Shown here: one piece after another, positions 1 through 10,470 of the stretch
Position numbering within the stretch: the stretch's first letter is position 1
Layout: each line of letters starts with the position of its first letter
Assembly: GCF_038502225.1 (NCBI RefSeq)
Contig: NC_091293.1
Span: 1,174,692-1,238,691, forward strand
Origin: Cherax quadricarinatus
Taxonomy: Eukaryota; Arthropoda; Malacostraca; Decapoda; Parastacidae
Length of the DNA stretch: 64,000 nucleotides
Direction of reading: 5' to 3'
Notes under the pieces: model-generated
What the model was told of the DNA's origin: nothing
Database searches by the model: none
Seen by the model: only the letters and a program-made list of their open reading frames with translations
Translations under genes and position numbers: made by a program

Positions 1-857
1 TTAAACTTCTGAAATTTCTTATTCCTATTGGTGGGTGGAGAAAACTTACCATTATTAGTATGTGAGGTGTGGTAACTTCTACCACATTTTTGGTTAGCTA
101 AAAATCTGTCACCCAGCTCTAAAGCATTATTAAAATCATCAAGATCCTTCTCCTCAAGATATGCCTTAAGGTCAGAAGGAACATTTCCCAAAAGATCCTC
201 TAACAAAATTAAGGTAATTACACCTTCATAATTGCCTACCACCCCCTTTGAGCGACACCACCTATTTAGAAGTGACATCTTCTCCTTACCATATTCCACC
301 GAAGACTGCCCTGACTGAAACTTTAGTCCTCTGAATTTCTGCCGGTACCTTTCCGGCAACATTTGATAAGCCAGTAAAACTACCTCTTTTAGCTTATGAT
401 AATCAGAAAAGGCAGATCCTTCTAAAGAACTAATAGCCTGTAACCCTTTACCAACTAATTGGGCTCTTGCTAATATCGCCCATTCCTTTTCCGGCCAAAC
501 TTGGGATTTGGCCGCACTTTCAAATAACAGAAAAAACTGGTCTGGGTCTTTCTCTAGGAATTTGGGCACAAATTTTATGGCTTTATCCAAATGAAAAACA
601 TCTACCCTCGTGTCTGTGTCTGGGTGAGAAGCAAACTGCCTCTCTTTAACTCTTTCTTGAGCCCTAAGCTCCTCTAAGGCTCTCTGTTCCTGGATCTTTG
701 TGCGCTCAATCCTTAACCATTCCTTTTCTTCTGCAACTAGGGCTAATTTCAGTTGTAAAATTACTACTTCCTTATCCATGTCCCTATCATGGGGATTTGA
801 TTCAATGTCACCTTCCAAATGCATGTCATCCTCAGAATTTTCACCAGTGTCAGCCAT
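1..857 (-). CDS. gag of Ty3/gypsy (Gmr1-like) element, N-terminal 285 codons
   Basis: The frame opens at the ATG whose complement is 855-857 (protein begins MADTGENSEDDMH) and stays open to the window edge. It encodes an acidic start, a charged heptad-like stretch (residues ~35-80, EEKEWLRIERTKIQEQRALEEL-type, likely coiled coil), then the gag capsid-like region with GKGLQAISSL and MLPERYRQKFRG. The same start and region are seen in the two other copies, which supports this ATG. The zinc knuckle and protease expected downstream lie outside the window. Gag would form the particle that packages element RNA in the cytoplasm. Confidence 0.85.
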   Translation of the reverse strand, partial: MADTGENSEDDMHLEGDIESNPHDRDMDKEVVILQLKLALVAEEKEWLRIERTKIQEQRALEELRAQERVKERQFASHPDTDTRVDVFHLDKAIKFVPKFLEKDPDQFFLLFESAAKSQVWPEKEWAILARAQLVGKGLQAISSLEGSAFSDYHKLKEVVLLAYQMLPERYRQKFRGLKFQSGQSSVEYGKEKMSLLNRWCRSKGVVGNYEGVITLILLEDLLGNVPSDLKAYLEEKDLDDFNNALELGDRFLANQKCGRSYHTSHTNNGKFSPPTNRNKKFQKF

Positions 858-1586
858 TTTGGGAAATAATAGCACCAAATCTTACTACCAGCCACAGAAC
901 TTACTGATATAAAATAATAAAGCACACAGCAAGATACATATACTGAAGTAGTATATTCACAAGGAGTTGTCATGTGACTCCCTCAAATTAAACAGGATTG
1001 CACACGAAAAGAAAACCCTGGCAGAAAAAAAAAATAAGAGCTACTGCACCTGCAAAGGTAAATTATTCCCAGAAATTTAGGTGAGCAAAACCAACTAAAA
1101 ATCAGCAAGATTGTACCTGCAAGGGTAAATTATGCACAAAATATGAAGTATTAATAACACCCTAAAAATCAACAATATGGCACAGAAAGGCATATGATTT
1201 ATAGAGTATTAATTAATAATAACACCCTAAAACCAGCAATATTATAGAGAAAGGTAAATTATTCACAGGATATTAGTTAATAACAACACCCTGAAAACTA
1301 GCAATGTTGCACACAAAAGTAAATTATTCACAGGGTATTAATTAATAATAACACCCTAAAAACCAGCAATATTGCTCACAAAAGTAAATTATTCACAGGG
1401 TATTAGTTAATAACAACACCCTAAAAACCATCAATATTGCAAACAAAAGTAAATTATTATTTTAGTGTGAGTGTTATAGTGAATGCTTCCTCAGACCAAC
1501 CCAGTAAAGAATGATTATTGACTTTCCAGGTTGCAAACTTGAATTACCACATAAAATTTGATAATTCTCCCATATACAGGCCCCCA
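858..1586 (-). repeat. Gypsy-element leader with ~65-bp tandem repeats
   Basis: Between LTR and gag on the minus strand. Roughly 1030-1475 holds about six diverged units of ~65 bp built around AGGGTGTTATTATTAACTAAT...GTGAATAATTTACTTTTG. The same array occurs in the leader of the element at 9727. No long reading frame crosses it. Confidence 0.75.
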
Positions 1587-2331
1587 TGTTACGCAAAAAT
1601 GTGGGATAGCTGGGGGCTTGAGCCTGGTCTACGGGCAAAGGTAAAAGTTACTCACATCTCAATCCCAAATCCGCCACCCATGGCTATCCCAGTCGAAACA
1701 GAAAGCGCTAAACTGGTATGTGTACTTAAAGGGGTTGGGTAACAGAGGGTTATTCAAAAATCCCAATTAGAAAAATATATCTATTTAGTCACCATAACAT
1801 AACATAACATAACAGAAAAACCTTAATCCTAAACGCCCAAATGAGGGTACACAAACCACAGCTGGCTGGAGGTCCAGCCACCAACCACTAGGCCTCGTCA
1901 GCGTCAGGCCCACTCTACTCCACACCTCATTTCTTATTTCCTCACTCCTCCCACAGCACCCTGACCATGTCAGAGCCTGGGTGAACATACAGGTAAGCCA
2001 TATGAGAGCCTATTGCTTGAGTTGGATAAACAAAATGAGTGCACAACTACAAACTTATCTTAAATACACAACATCTCCGACGTCAGCCTCTACACACCAT
2101 GCTAATGTCACGTGACTCCCCCAAACCACGCTTACTCCGCGTACCCAAACATCCTTGGAAAATAAATCATTAACAGAATTTCTTTATAATTACAGTTAGA
2201 GTACTTTACAGTACCCCCAAATGCACATTATCAATTATAAAATTATTCCTTACAACTATAATATTCATATTATTTTGGCACACTTCTCCACTATATGTAC
2301 ATTACGATGTCATGCAGAACCCTGCATAACA
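1587..2331 (-). repeat. 5' LTR of minus-strand gypsy element
   Basis: 745 bp bounded by TGTTATGCA (complement of 2323-2331) and TAACA (complement of 1587-1591). It contains the family's CACGTGAC box in U3 and the long inverted repeat GGGATAGCC...GGCTATCCC near its 3' end. Identification rests on alignment by eye to the paired LTRs at 9727/15962 and 36235/43425. Confidence 0.85.
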
Positions 2332-2378
2332 CACACACACAGTGTCTAATCGACATGTGCCTAGGATGAAATGGTAAC

Positions 2379-2833
<455 letters not shown>

Positions 2834-2836
<3 letters not shown>

Positions 2837-2844
2837 ACACACAC

Positions 2845-2913
<69 letters not shown>

Positions 2914-2932
2914 GACACACACACACACACAC
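2834..2932. repeat. (AC)n microsatellite
   Basis: AC dinucleotide tract with scattered CG, AT and AG interruptions, directly continuing the 3' tail GTGAGTAC of the LINE-A fragment. Confidence 0.97.
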
Positions 2933-3702
2933 GTGAAGCAGTATCGCTAAATAGTGCTCCCAGGATTTAGCGTTCTAGTGGCTGTCCTAAGATATTATTA
3001 GCGGTCATCGTACGTGAGTGAATCAGTGAACATACCTACAAGAGTGTAATAGCTTTCAAGAGGTGCGAATACTGTGATAGGATCAAGAATTTTACAATTT
3101 AAGTTTGAATGAAATTTGAGTGAGGGAGGGTAGCAGTCAGCTGATCAGGCTAATGGCCGCAGTGTTGACACAAAATATCCAAACAGTTAATTAGGTTAAC
3201 GGTGTGATCTGAAATATTAACAAATACATATGTTGGTTGATTATAGCAGCAGTGTAGTGATAAGGTCATAAAAGAGTGATTAAGTAAATACAGAAAGTAA
3301 GAAAAAATTAGTCAATTCCCAGCTGTTGGTGTTGTGAATGTAGCTAACATCATCAGACTTGTTATGACCATAATACTGTACTAAAGAAAAAAGAGGGAAT
3401 ACCAAGTCTTAAAAGAAAAATAAAATAAAAACTTGAATGCATGATAAAGTTCCTGAAGGAGTTACAAAATTGAAGGAGTTGATAGCAGCCGACCAGCAGG
3501 AACCTCCATTGTTGTGCAGACATCACTTGCCTGTTCGTGGTTAATTTTGGTTAGAGGCTGCCTGACCACGATAGTGTGCGGTAGTGCTCTGCACCCCTCT
3601 GCTGTTTGTAGGCGAGCGCCCTTGTCAGTTACCTGGCTGCAGTGGTGTGAAGTGGTGCTGTCACACATCGGCTGACAACTTAGGTGCACTGTGATCGTCA
3701 AG
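2933..3702 (+). other. Probable 5' UTR of Tx1/L1-like LINE
   Basis: AT-leaning sequence with no long frame, between the (AC)n tract and ORF1. Its position and orientation fit the 5' UTR of the following LINE, but no second copy is present in the window, so the true 5' end of the element is not fixed. The region 3450-3702 is GC-richer just before the ATG. Confidence 0.45.
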
Positions 3703-4965
3703 ATGGCGGTTAGTCTGAGACGAAGGATAAATACTGTAGGCATCGAGCTACTTAATAAAGGAACGATAACGCCCAGTTCTGCGCAAGTCTTATTGCCAAA
3801 GATCATACGGGAGACTTATGGAGTACAAGATAGTGACTTGTATGGTGTAGCATTGAACGGAGGACAACGAATTTTCGTCAAACTGCTATCAGCAATGGTT
3901 TATGAATCGTTAGTCACCAGGTTTCAGGACGTGAGTCTTAACGTCACACCAGCTGTCACTGTAAGAATGATAGATGTTTCACGGTATTATACGTGGATCA
4001 AGTTACGCAACGTTCCCTTTGAGGCGGACGAGGCGGATATAAGGAAAGTTTTTGAGAAGTATGGGACGGTGCATTATGCTCAACATGGTACTTGGGCGGC
4101 AGGAGCCTATGCTGGTTTTCCAGAGGGTTCTTTCAACCTCAAAATGACTTTGAGGCACCCAATACCATCCTATGTGTACCTACAAGATTTCAGGACGCAG
4201 GTAATGGTAATGTACCCAGGACAACGACGTACGTGCCGCCTATGTGGTGAGTATGATCACATAGCGGCGACCTGTGACAAGCGAAGACATGTGCCTGGAC
4301 CTGTGGTGGACGTCGTAGCCCCTGCTTCAAAGGTGGCAGGTGAGGAACAAACATCGGATGGAGGGCGTGGTGTTTTGTGGAGCGAGATAGTGGATCGGGC
4401 ACATAGGACTGGTGGTGAGTTGGAGTCCCGCCCCCAACTGCCTGATCAGGTGTCGTCTCCTGTGGATAAGGAGGAACAGCAAGTACAAGAGAAGGTTCTT
4501 GAGATTGAGGAGGAATTGGTGGAGGTGTTGAAGACGTTGTCACCACCAGAGAGGGATGTTACATCTGAGCGTGGTGTCATTGGAGAATCGTCGCTTCCAG
4601 AAAGTCTGAGACATGATAATTTGGGACGTGATGGTGGTTTGGAGTCGTCCATTGACTCATTAAACCATTCTCAGGTGGAGGTGGAGGTTCATCGAGAGGT
4701 AATATCTGACCAAGATATGTGTAACATGACTGTCACGAGAAAGAGGGCGGCTACATCAGATTCTGATGACGTCCTTACACCTGCACAAAGGCCTGGGAAA
4801 CAGACTGAGGTGAAGTGTGAAGGTAGTGGTGTAGGTGGTGGTAGCCATGATAGGAGGCACCGGAAGAAGGGGGGAGGGAAAGAGAGCACTCTGAAGGTGT
4901 TGAACGTAAATTCAAGCTCTGGAGTTGTAAAGAGTGATGAGAGGAAGCAGGGGTGGAAACTTTAA
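3703..4965 (+). CDS. LINE ORF1, nucleic-acid-binding gag-like protein (Tx1-type)
   Basis: 420 codons, uninterrupted. Residues ~90-120 (YTWIKLRNVPFEADEADIRK..) look like an RRM-type fold, followed by LRHPIPSYVYLQ and the motif VMYPGQRRTCRLCGEYDH..ATC, a single CX2CX4HX4C zinc knuckle at about residues 170-190, as in Tx1-clade ORF1 proteins. The C-terminal ~230 residues are acidic and low in complexity, with a basic tail (RRHRKKGGGK). The ATG at 3703 is the first in frame; upstream in-frame codons lack ATG. It overlaps the ORF2 frame near 4953-4965. Family role: RNA binding in the LINE ribonucleoprotein. Openness over 420 codons contrasts with the decayed ORF2. Confidence 0.8.
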   Translation: MAVSLRRRINTVGIELLNKGTITPSSAQVLLPKIIRETYGVQDSDLYGVALNGGQRIFVKLLSAMVYESLVTRFQDVSLNVTPAVTVRMIDVSRYYTWIKLRNVPFEADEADIRKVFEKYGTVHYAQHGTWAAGAYAGFPEGSFNLKMTLRHPIPSYVYLQDFRTQVMVMYPGQRRTCRLCGEYDHIAATCDKRRHVPGPVVDVVAPASKVAGEEQTSDGGRGVLWSEIVDRAHRTGGELESRPQLPDQVSSPVDKEEQQVQEKVLEIEEELVEVLKTLSPPERDVTSERGVIGESSLPESLRHDNLGRDGGLESSIDSLNHSQVEVEVHREVISDQDMCNMTVTRKRAATSDSDDVLTPAQRPGKQTEVKCEGSGVGGGSHDRRHRKKGGGKESTLKVLNVNSSSGVVKSDERKQGWKL

Positions 4966-4973
4966 TAGGCCTT

Positions 4974-5650
4974 ATGTGTATGTCTGTAAATGTTAATGGG
5001 TTATGTAGCGGTATGAAGAGAGATTGGTTTCGTAATTTTCTGAATAAATCTAGAGTGGATGTTGTGTTCCTGCAGGAGCACAATTTCAAAGAGGGTAGGG
5101 TGTTGGAGGTGGCAGGATTTCGGGTAGTTACCCTGCCATCTCCCCGTCTAAAAGGTGGTGTGGGAATTTTAATAAGGGAGACGAGCCCGTTTGTTTTGCA
5201 GAGAAGCGAGGGAGGAGGGGGAGGGAGGGTGTTGCGTGTGGATGGGTGGTGGATGGGTAAGCGTGTGTCTTTTGTGAGTGTGTATGCGCCGGCAGAAAAT
5301 AACATAAAGGTAAAGAATGATTTTGTGTGTGAGGATCTTGTGTTTTTCTTAAGTGCACTGCCAGAGGTGGCGATAGTTGGTGGGGACTGGAATAGTGTAA
5401 TCAGGGTGGCTGATGTGGACCCAAGAGGGGCTGGATATATGTCTGTGGCTCTTAGGGGAGCTCTTAGGGGAGCGGTGTGGGAGACTGAATATACGTTTGT
5501 TAGGAGTGGTTATGCTGCGAGACTAGATAGTGTACCTTTCTCAGGGAGTGGACGTGAAATCTTTCAGTACTGTTGAGGCTACAATGTCAGATCATAGGGC
5601 AGTGGTGGTGGAGGTTGGGTGGGGGACGCTCGCGGACATATATAGAAGTT
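4974..5650 (+). pseudogene. LINE ORF2, apurinic-like endonuclease part (frameshifted)
   Basis: Endonuclease/exonuclease/phosphatase (EEP) domain: SVNVNGL (Asn block), VVFLQEHNF (Glu block), SVYAPAENN, VGGDWNS (catalytic Asp/Asn block), YTFVRSGYAARLDS, then ATMSDHRAVVV (SDH block) in another frame. The frame is lost near 5530-5545: the first frame stops at 5576 and the SDH block is in a shifted one. ATG at 4974 is the first true ATG; the frame itself is open from 4953 (GTG), so ORF2 overlaps the end of ORF1. The domain would nick target DNA for target-primed reverse transcription. The 3' end is cut by the fold-back insertion. Confidence 0.8.
5637..5650 (+). repeat. Target-site duplication, left (CATATATAGAAGTT)
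   Basis: Fourteen bases, CATATATAGAAGTT, repeated exactly at 6588-6601 on the other side of the fold-back element. Confidence 0.9.
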
Positions 5651-5710
5651 GTAGATGAATGGTTCAGAGAACCGACATGTTGATAAATTACACACATGTG
5701 CAACTCTTGG

Positions 5711-5762
5711 GTATCTTTATTGAGGAAACGCTTCGCCGCACAGTGGCTTCATCAGTCCATAC
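5711..5762 (-). ncRNA. Hammerhead-like motif, degenerate core (GAAG)
   Basis: On the minus strand: GTATGGA-CTGATGA, stem II GCCAC/GCGGC with an A-C mismatch, then GAAG in place of GAAA and CGTTTCC...ATAC. The core change suggests an inactive copy. Confidence 0.5.
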
Positions 5763-6081
5763 AAAGGAGAATCTTGAAGAACAGGAGGAGAATGAGGTAA
5801 TCAGTCCCTCAACCTTGAGTCGATGTGGTCAGTCCATCAATCTTGAATAGAATACGGCATACGTGCTGAGAAGGAGCTTATAAACCGTTGGCAGGAGAGG
5901 TGCAGCAGTCATAGGTCGTGTAACATTTGTTCAATGTTGAAGTAGGTCGTGCCCAAGAATTAGGCAAGCGAAGAATTCCTAAGTATTAAGATCCCAAGAA
6001 GTTGCAGTGTCTGACAGGTTTGTAGATGAATGGTTCAGAGAACCGACATGTTGATAAATTAGACACATGTGCAACTCTTGG

Positions 6082-6133
6082 GTATCTTTATTGAGGAAAC
6101 GTTTCGCCACACAGTGGCTTCATCAGTCCATAC
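6082..6133 (-). ncRNA. Candidate hammerhead ribozyme, family A
   Basis: Minus strand: GTATGGA precedes CTGATGA; stem II GCCAC-TGT-GTGGC; then GAAA; then CGTTTCC. GGA before the core pairs with TCC after the putative cleavage position (GUU then UCC), and GUAU pairs with AUAC a little further out. Stem III would be only A-U and C-G with essentially no loop, so action as a dimer is likely. Activity is not shown by sequence. Confidence 0.6.
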
Positions 6134-6504
6134 AAAGGAGAATCTTGAAGAACAGGAGGAGAATGAGGTAATCAGTCCCTCAACCTTGAGTCGATGTGGT
6201 CAGTCTAATTTATCAACATGTCGGTTCTCTGAACCATTCATCTACAAACCTGTCAGACACTGCAACTTCTTGGGATCTTAATACTTAGGAATTCTTCGCT
6301 TGCCTAATTCTTGGGCACGACCTACTTCAACATTGAACAAATGTTACACGACCTATGACTGCTGCACCTCTCCTGCCAACGGTTTATAAGCTCCTTCTCA
6401 GCACGTATGCCGTATTCTATTCAAGATTGATGGACTGACCACATCGACTCAAGGTTGAGGGACTGATTACCTCATTCTCCTCCTGTTCTTCAAGATTCTC
6501 CTTT

Positions 6505-6556
6505 GTATGGACTGATGAAGCCACTGTGTGGCGAAACGTTTCCTCAATAAAGATAC
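6505..6556 (+). ncRNA. Candidate hammerhead ribozyme, family A
   Basis: Plus-strand twin of the motif at 6082-6133 with identical core boxes CTGATGA and GAAA, stem II GCCAC-TGT-GTGGC, and stem I GGA/UCC plus GUAU/AUAC. Confidence 0.6.
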
Positions 6557-6587
6557 CCAAGAGTTGCACATGTGTCTAATTTATCAT

Positions 6588-6601
6588 CATATATAGAAGT
6601 T
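6588..6601 (+). repeat. Target-site duplication, right (CATATATAGAAGTT)
   Basis: Exact copy of 5637-5650. Confidence 0.9.
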
Positions 6602-9240
6602 ATTGGAAATTAAATATAAGTGTGTTAGGTGATGAGGAGGGGTTGGAGGGGTTTTCAGTCCTATGGAGGGAGCTTAGTGTGGAAGAACAGGGAGTGGATG
6701 ACATTGTGACATGGTGGGATAGTGTCGCAAAGGAAAGGATTAGAAAGTTTTATGTGAGTGAAGGAAAACGTATTAATAATTTAAAATATGGACTGGCTAA
6801 CTATTTAGAGGATAGGTTAAGAGGTTGCTATGGGAGGGGGGGTGGGTGGGAATAATTTTCCTATGGATGAAATAGCTGACATAAAGGGGAGGTTGAGGGT
6901 GTTGCAAAATGAAAGGTTTCAAGCTGTAAGGATGCAGGCAGGGGTGGAGGAAGTGCTTTGGGGCGACAAGCCGTCAGCGTGTGTTTTGCGGCATCAAAAG
7001 CAAAGGCAGGCGCTGACGGCTATACCATGTTTAGAAGTAACGGAGATGGTTGGGAATTATAGAGTAGGGCAGGAGATACGAACCACGAAGGGGATGTGTG
7101 CGTATGCGGAGGCTTGGTACGAGAGTACTGGAACAGTGGGGGGTGGGTGACGGGGCATTGGACAAGGTGTGTACGTATGTGATGTGTAATTTAGGAAATA
7201 GTGATCGAAAGGCTTTAGGTGGGACGATTACGGCAGAGGAAATAGAGAATGCGTTAAGGGGAATGAGGAAGGGGAAAGCTCCCGGTATTGATGGTCTCCC
7301 GGTAGAATTTTATTTACAACATTGGGCGTTGATAAAGGAATTTATAGTTAGGTTATTTAATAGTATGAAGGAGAAGGGTAAGTTGGGGGAGAAGCAGGAA
7401 ACAGCAGTAGTAGTGTTGGTCCCGAAGGTCAAGGGGCAGCCCACCCTTCGGGAGTACCGAGCCATATCACTGATGTGTGCAGACTATAAGGTGTTTGCAA
7501 AAATTTTAGGTAATAGGTTCAAATGTGTAGTGGAGAGGGTGGTGTCAAAATCTCAGATCGGGTTGCCGGGAAGGTCGATGATTGAAGGACATGGGATACT
7601 GAGAAGTTTTGTGGAAGCTAAGGGTGGGGGTGGAGGGGCGGCTTTGTTGGCTCTAGACTGGCAGGGAGCATATGATAGAGTGGAAAGGGGAGCTTTGCAG
7701 GTTATACTTAGGAGACAGGGTTTTGGGGAGGAAATAGTCGAGTGGGTAAATACGTTGTACAAGGGGGCGAAAATGAGGATACAGATTAATGGGTGTATGG
7801 GAAGGGAAATTGCAATGGGAAGAGGCCTTAGACAGGGATGCCCCATGTCCCAAATATTGTTTGCGTGTTTCCAGGACCCCTTTTATAGAATGGTTGACCG
7901 TAGCTTATGTACGCCATGTGAGGGAAGTGTGGGGGGTGGGAGGGCCTGGCCGGGGTTAATTGGATATGTTGACGACACCACTGTTCTCATTCGTGCAGGG
8001 ATGTCAATGAGAGTGTTGGACGAGGTGGTGCAATTATTTGGAAGTGCCACGGGTATGCAGGTAAATAGTGCGAAGTCAATGTGCATGGGGTTGGGTTCTT
8101 GGGTGGGGGGTGTGGGGGGGGAGATGAAATGTTGTTAAAGAATGGGCGGTGTCTTTAAAGATTTGTGGTATTATTTATAGGGATGACATGGTTGCGGCGC
8201 GGGAGGAAAATTCGGATAGGTTATTGGAAAGGATCGTGGGGCGTCTAGGTGTTCTGAGACCCCAGCACCTAACTCTGATACAGCGAGTGATAGTCGTGAA
8301 CATTTTATTGTATAGTAAGGTTTGGTATGTTGCAGCTGTGTTCCCAATTACAGGGACAGCGATTGCGGGGATACTAAGACGGGTGTACAAATTTTTATGG
8401 GGTTCACGTTGTGATTGGTTACAGAGGGAGGTTGTAATGTTACCTGTAAGTCAGGGTGGGTTGGGGTTGTTGGATTTGAGACGGAGGGCTAAATGTGTGT
8501 TTATTAAATGGGAAGTGTTGCGTGAGGGTGTGAACGCGGGGCGTTTGGGAAGGATACACGACAGGCTGGGTATGTGGTATCGAGGAATGGAGTTGAGGGA
8601 ATGTGAAATAGTTTTGAGGGCTGTGATGTTGGTTAGGGAACTGAGAAAGGTTCGTATAAGGGTTTTGTGTAGGTTACTTGTAGGTAGGTGCGTTGTCCCA
8701 GTTGAGGGTTTGTTCCCCATGTATGCGTGGAAGAGTATTTGGTTTAGATTTAGTAAATTGAAGTTAAAACCTCGGGTGCGTGAGGTGATGTTTCGTTTTC
8801 TGCATGGGATCCTTCCGTCTGGTGAGATATTACGAAACAGACAGGTTGTAGAGGGTGAGGGGTGTGGTATCTGTGGAGGGGATGAGACAGCGTTCCATGT
8901 AGTTTACTTTTGTGAAGGGCTAGAGGAGGTTAGGTGCTGGTTAAGTAGGTTGGTACAGAGGGTGGGGGGCCGTGGGGTGTCGGTTTTGCGTGCTCTAAGT
9001 CTAGATATGGGTGGGTTAGACGAGGGTGTCATAAGAGCTTTAGATTATATCATGGTAGATTATATATATATGTCGTGGGTGATGAGGGGGAGAGGGGATA
9101 GTGAGGAGAGAAGAAAGGTTCTTGCGGTAACGTTCTATAGTACGAGGTGTCGTAACAGAGATTTGTATGGGAGGAGGTGGGATCAGGCTTTCTCAGAGGG
9201 GTATAGAATGCTAACGTTAGGGATTCTCGTAAATCTGTGA
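6602..9240 (+). pseudogene. LINE ORF2, reverse transcriptase and C-terminal part (Tx1/L1-like)
   Basis: Continues ORF2 after the fold-back. RT blocks: KGKAPGIDGLPVEFY, LVPKVKGQPTLREYRAISL, ALLALDWQGAYDRV, RGLRQGCPMSQ and catalytic GYVDDTTV (7960-7990). The C-terminal region has the L1/Tx1-type FLWGSRCDW..GGLGLLDLRRRAK and a CX2C..HX..C motif (CGICGGDETAFHVVYFC) around 8860-8915. Frameshifts lie near 6838-6850 (G run), 7090-7150 and 8105-8145 (G run), so it cannot make one protein. Stop TGA at 9238. Family function: target-primed reverse transcription. Confidence 0.85.
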
Positions 9241-9726
9241 TTGGAAATGAGTAAGTGAAGGGGTTTTCATAGGTTGGAGGGAGTCAGGGGGCAACAGCGG
9301 GCTCGCCTCCCTGGGGGGGGGGTCGTGAGAGTTGTGAATGTGGGTTTGGAATGGTTTCCTGGTTTTCATTGGGACTTTATGGCATCCAAGTGTGGATGTA
9401 GAGCTCAAGGTCTCGTTATGGTAGATATAACACTTTTCAGAATGTAGGTATAATATAGTAGATTTTTTATGTATAATTATGATGTGTATCAGTCTTGTAT
9501 AACATGATTCTTGAGAAATAAGTTATTTGCGACATGAAGTGTGTTTTAGTTTGTATTTATGTTACGTGCTGGGTTTTTGCACGATGAGATATACTTATAC
9601 ACTGTTTTGCATTGTGCATACAGTGCATCTGATTAATGTGATTTTGTGAAAATTTTTGTGTGTACGTGTGGGTGTGTGTGTGGATGTGGGTGTGGGTGTG
9701 TGGGTGTGTGTGTGGATGTGGGTGTG
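9241..9726 (+). other. LINE 3' UTR, first part, with GT-rich tract
   Basis: Non-coding; ends in a (GTGTGG)-type tract at about 9658-9726. The gypsy element inserted in this tract; GTGTG at 9722-9726 is its left target duplication. Confidence 0.6.
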
Positions 9727-10454
9727 TGTTATGCAGGGTTCTCCATGACATCGTATGTACATATTAGTGGGGAAGTGTGCCATAATAATATGAATATTGT
9801 AGTTGTAAGGAATAATTTTATAATTCATAATGTGCTTTTGGAGGTACTGTAAAGTACTCTAACTATAATTATAAAGAATGGAGTTAGTGATTTATTTTCC
9901 AGGGATGTTTGGGTACGCAGAGTAAGCGTGGGGGAGGAGGTCACGTGACGTTAGGATGGCGGTAGAAGCTGGCGTTGGAGATGCTGTATATTTTAAGTTA
10001 AGTTTGCAATAATACACTAATTTTGTTTATCCAATTCAAGCCATAGGCTTTCATATGGCTTACCTGTATGTTAACCCAGGCACTGACATGGTCAGGGTGC
10101 TGTGGGATGAGTGATGAAGTAAGAAATGAGGTTTGTGGTGCCATGACGGCCTGACGCTGACGAAGCCTAGTGTTATGGTGGCTGAACCTCCAGCCAGCTG
10201 TGTGTACCTTCATTTGGGCGTGTAGAATTAAGGTTTTTATGTTATGGTGATTAAATAGATATATTTTCCTAATTGGGATTTTTGCCTAACCCTCTGTTAA
10301 CCAACCCCTTGAAGTAACACATACTGGTTTAGCGCTTTCTGTTTTTAACTGGGATAGCCCGGGGTGGCCGGTTTGGGCTTGAGATGTGTGTAACTTTTAC
10401 CTTTGCCCTTAGACCAGGCTCAAGCCCCCAGCTATCCCACATTTTTGCGTAACA
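9727..10454 (+). repeat. 5' LTR of gypsy copy 1
   Basis: 728 bp, TGTTATGCA...TGCGTAACA, short inverted ends. Contains CACGTGACGTTA at ~9941-9952 in the presumed U3 and a long hairpin (GGGATAGCC.../...GGGCTTGAG...CTCAAGCCC.../...GCTATCCC) in the last ~110 bp. Confidence 0.92.
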
Positions 10455-10470
10455 TGGGGGCCTGTCAATG
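10455..10470 (+). other. Primer-binding-like site
   Basis: TGGGGGCCTGTCAATG begins directly after the LTR, starting with the TGG expected for pairing to a tRNA 3' CCA. I do not assign the tRNA. Confidence 0.5.

Larger units (their letters stand above)
1..2331 (-). mobile_element. Ty3/gypsy (Gmr1-like) element, 5' half, cut by window edge
   Basis: Reading on the minus strand from 2331, the element shows a 745-bp 5' LTR (TGTTATGCAGGG... to ...TGCGTAACA), a primer-binding-like TGGGGGCCTG immediately after the LTR, a leader with ~65-bp tandem repeats, then the start of gag that runs off the window at base 1. It is the same family as the elements at 9727-16703 and 36235-44166 and its LTR resembles the latter more than the former. 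The outer flank is CA-rich (2332 onward). No target duplication can be checked because the other end lies outside the window. Confidence 0.88.
5651..6587. mobile_element. Fold-back Penelope-related element, family A (non-autonomous)
   Basis: 937 bp, flanked by a perfect 14-bp target duplication. On the minus strand it carries a direct tandem repeat of a ~360-bp unit (5651-6207); from 6208 the same unit follows in plus orientation, giving a head-to-head inverted arrangement. Each unit ends with a hammerhead-like core, CAATAAAGATACCCAAGAG, a TGCACATGTGTC box and TAATTTATCAACATGTCGGT. It has no coding capacity beyond chance frames. The tail module (GCGAAACGTT..CAATAAA..TTGCAC.TGTGTC) matches the end of the Penelope-like element at 60230-60284, so Penelope machinery is the likely mobiliser (inference). 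Confidence 0.85.
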
